6,700 bases of DNA from Gammaproteobacteria bacterium (GTDB lineage: Bacteria > Pseudomonadota > Gammaproteobacteria > Thiohalomonadales > Thiohalomonadaceae), in NCBI GenBank assembly GCA_015232955.1, contig JADFYS010000109.1, positions 1 to 6,700 of the forward strand, read 5' to 3'. The notes under the pieces were generated by a model that did no database searches, was not told where the DNA came from, and was given only the letters and a program-made list of their open reading frames with translations. Each line of letters begins with the position of its first letter. The stretch's first letter is position 1. A program made the position numbers and the translations under genes. This document shows positions 5,602-6,700 of the stretch, piece after piece.

Positions 5602-6408
5602 TTACTTGCGTAAACCAAGGACATCCTGCATCGAATAGAGCCCTTTCTGCTGCCGGGCGAGCCACACTGCCGCGCGCACAGCGCCTCTGGCAAAGGTCAT
5701 TCTACTGGACGCCTTGTGGGTGATCTCTACCCGCTCCCCCTCTCCGGCAAAGAGGACGGTGTGATCCCCAACGATATCTCCGGCACGGATCGTCTCAAAA
5801 CCGATAGTCTCTCGCTTGCGCACCTCACTCCGTCCCTGACGGCCATAGACCGCACACTGCTGAAGATCCCGCCCCAGCGCAGAGGCGACCACTTCACCCA
5901 TCGCCAGCGCTGTTCCGGAGGGGGCGTCCACTTTATGACGATGATGGGCCTCAATAATCTCGATATCGACCTCATCCCCCAACACCTCTGCCGCAATCTG
6001 CAACAACCTGAAGGTGAGGTTCACCCCGACACTCATGTTGGGGGCGAAGACCACGGCAATCTCCTCTGCAGCGGTAGTGATCGCCTCTCTGCCCGCGACA
6101 TCAAAGCCGGTGGTTCCGATCACCATCGGCAGGGCGGCACGACGACAGATCTCAAGATGAGACAGGGTCGCCTCGGGCAGCGTAAATTCGATTAAGAGGT
6201 CAAAGTCCGCCACCACCGAAGCCAGATCGGCTACCACTGGCACCCCTAGATGGCCCACTCCTGCCAACTCACCGGCATCACTGCCAATTAGAGAAGAACC
6301 TTCCCGCTCTGTTGCCGCGCCGAGGGTAACCCCATCACTCTGCACGATCGCTTCAATGATGGTCCGGCCCATCCGCCCCCCGGCACCGGTAACGGCAACT
6401 CTGATCAT
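5602..6408 (-). CDS. dapB: 4-hydroxy-tetrahydrodipicolinate reductase
   Basis: Reduces 4-hydroxy-tetrahydrodipicolinate to tetrahydrodipicolinate with NAD(P)H in the diaminopimelate/lysine pathway, cytoplasmic. The nucleotide-binding loop is VTGAGGRMGR (residues 6-15). GTTGF (98-102) and APNMSVGVN (122-130) are conserved family segments. EAHHRHKVDAPSGTA (153-167) carries the catalytic and substrate-binding His155, His156 and Lys159, equivalent to E. coli His159 and Lys163. ITHKASSRMTFA (229-240) is near the C-terminus. I chose the ATG at 6408, giving 268 residues, because AGGAG sits five bases before it and the protein then begins MIRVAVTGAGG as in the family. The ATG at 6429 would add seven residues and lacks a ribosome-binding site. 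Neither carA nor another pathway gene follows; a repeat region does. Confidence 0.98.
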   Translation of the reverse strand: MIRVAVTGAGGRMGRTIIEAIVQSDGVTLGAATEREGSSLIGSDAGELAGVGHLGVPVVADLASVVADFDLLIEFTLPEATLSHLEICRRAALPMVIGTTGFDVAGREAITTAAEEIAVVFAPNMSVGVNLTFRLLQIAAEVLGDEVDIEIIEAHHRHKVDAPSGTALAMGEVVASALGRDLQQCAVYGRQGRSEVRKRETIGFETIRAGDIVGDHTVLFAGEGERVEITHKASSRMTFARGAVRAAVWLARQQKGLYSMQDVLGLRK

Positions 6409-6413
6409 ATTGT

Positions 6414-6418
6414 CTCCT
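6414..6418 (-). promoter_or_regulatory. Ribosome-binding site deciding the dapB start
   Basis: AGGAG on the minus strand lies five bases before the ATG at 6408. It falls inside the seven-codon extension that would result from the upstream ATG at 6429, so the downstream start is favoured. Confidence 0.8.
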
Positions 6419-6429
6419 AAATAATTCAT

Positions 6430-6619
6430 TGTGGTATGGCGCTATATCCAAGATAGAGATGCGACCGATCCCGAAAACCGTGATTATAGCGTAGCACTCT
6501 GGTAGCCGGGAGAGAAGAGAACCCATTTCCATCCGGTTTTGACTAAAACCACCCCGAACTTTGTTATCATCTACTCTTTCCATCTCCACTATCGCCGGCA
6601 TGACTCCCAACCTGATTAT
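6430..6619. other. Region upstream of dapB, no convincing gene
   Basis: Contains the candidate dapB promoter on the minus strand. On the plus strand, TTGACT (6538-6543) and TGTTAT 17 bases later could form a weak outward promoter. An ATG at 6599 then opens a 20-codon frame that runs into the MITE and stops inside it. No ribosome-binding site precedes that ATG and I do not call a gene. Confidence 0.3.
6483..6488 (-). promoter_or_regulatory. Candidate dapB -10 box (TATAAT)
   Basis: An exact TATAAT on the minus strand lies 74 bases before the dapB ATG. The 16-18 bases upstream lead to a C/G-rich hexamer that does not resemble TTGACA, so the promoter is only half supported. It would give a leader of roughly 65-70 bases. 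Confidence 0.35.
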
Positions 6620-6700
6620 CCTAAAATCCGCAGTTGACCGCTGCATATTTCCATCAAGATAATGATTATGCAATGAAATTCACAATATTTCAGCTTCACC
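6620..6700. mobile_element. Second copy of the 237-bp MITE, cut by the window end
   Basis: Begins with the same CCTAAAATCCGCAGTTG end and matches 2889-2969 at 75 of 81 positions without gaps. Its left flank ends GATTAT, different from the flank of the first copy, which fixes the element's left boundary at the CC. The right end and target duplication lie outside the window. Confidence 0.85.

Noticed and set aside
5716..6195. 159-residue plus-strand frame opposite dapB
   Set aside because: It lies entirely antisense to the well-conserved dapB gene, is rich in H, R and G from the opposite-strand codon pattern and has no recognisable motif.
6409..6429. Seven-residue N-terminal extension of DapB from the ATG at 6429
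   Set aside because: The ribosome-binding site AGGAG lies inside the extension, five bases before the ATG at 6408, and the family begins at MIRVAVTGAGG.
6353..6673. 106-residue minus-strand frame overlapping the dapB start
   Set aside because: It overlaps dapB in another frame, begins inside the MITE copy and shows no domain or family pattern.

Overview
The window looks like a stretch of a gammaproteobacterial chromosome of medium GC. Its proteins closely follow the enterobacterial or gammaproteobacterial form of GloB, DapB, the YafS-type methyltransferase and the YgiM/TIGR04211-type SH3 protein. The divergent methyltransferase/gloB pair is also a known gammaproteobacterial arrangement. The many short palindromic repeats resemble those of environmental (for example sulfur-oxidising) gammaproteobacteria, but I cannot name the genus from this sequence.

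Layout: 1-309 is non-coding and full of repeats. A SAM-dependent methyltransferase gene (310-1197, minus) diverges from gloB (1373-2152, plus), and a 92-bp palindromic element lies between them. gloB converges on a YgiM-like membrane-anchored SH3 gene (2181-2852, minus). The 28 bp between their stop codons is mostly one terminal sequence of a mobile element. A 237-bp non-coding, MITE-like element (2889-3125) sits 36 bp upstream of the SH3 gene. Next, on the minus strand, come a small lysine-rich coiled-coil gene (3143-3397) and, upstream of it, a Na+/phosphate cotransporter gene (3439-5262), probably one operon. A 339-bp repeat-filled gap (5263-5601) separates these from dapB (5602-6408, minus). 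A second copy of the MITE starts at 6620 and runs off the window end.

The genes do unrelated housekeeping jobs: methylglyoxal detoxification (gloB), lysine and diaminopimelate synthesis (dapB), phosphate transport (the cotransporter), and envelope functions (the SH3 protein). I see no defence system, prophage, CRISPR array, tRNA, rRNA or transposase gene. The unusual content is in the gaps. At least three families of small palindromic repeats have settled next to gene starts and stops. In one case a repeat appears to supply the last roughly 22 residues and the stop codon of the methyltransferase. In another, an element lies 18 bp from that same gene's start, which has no in-frame ATG.
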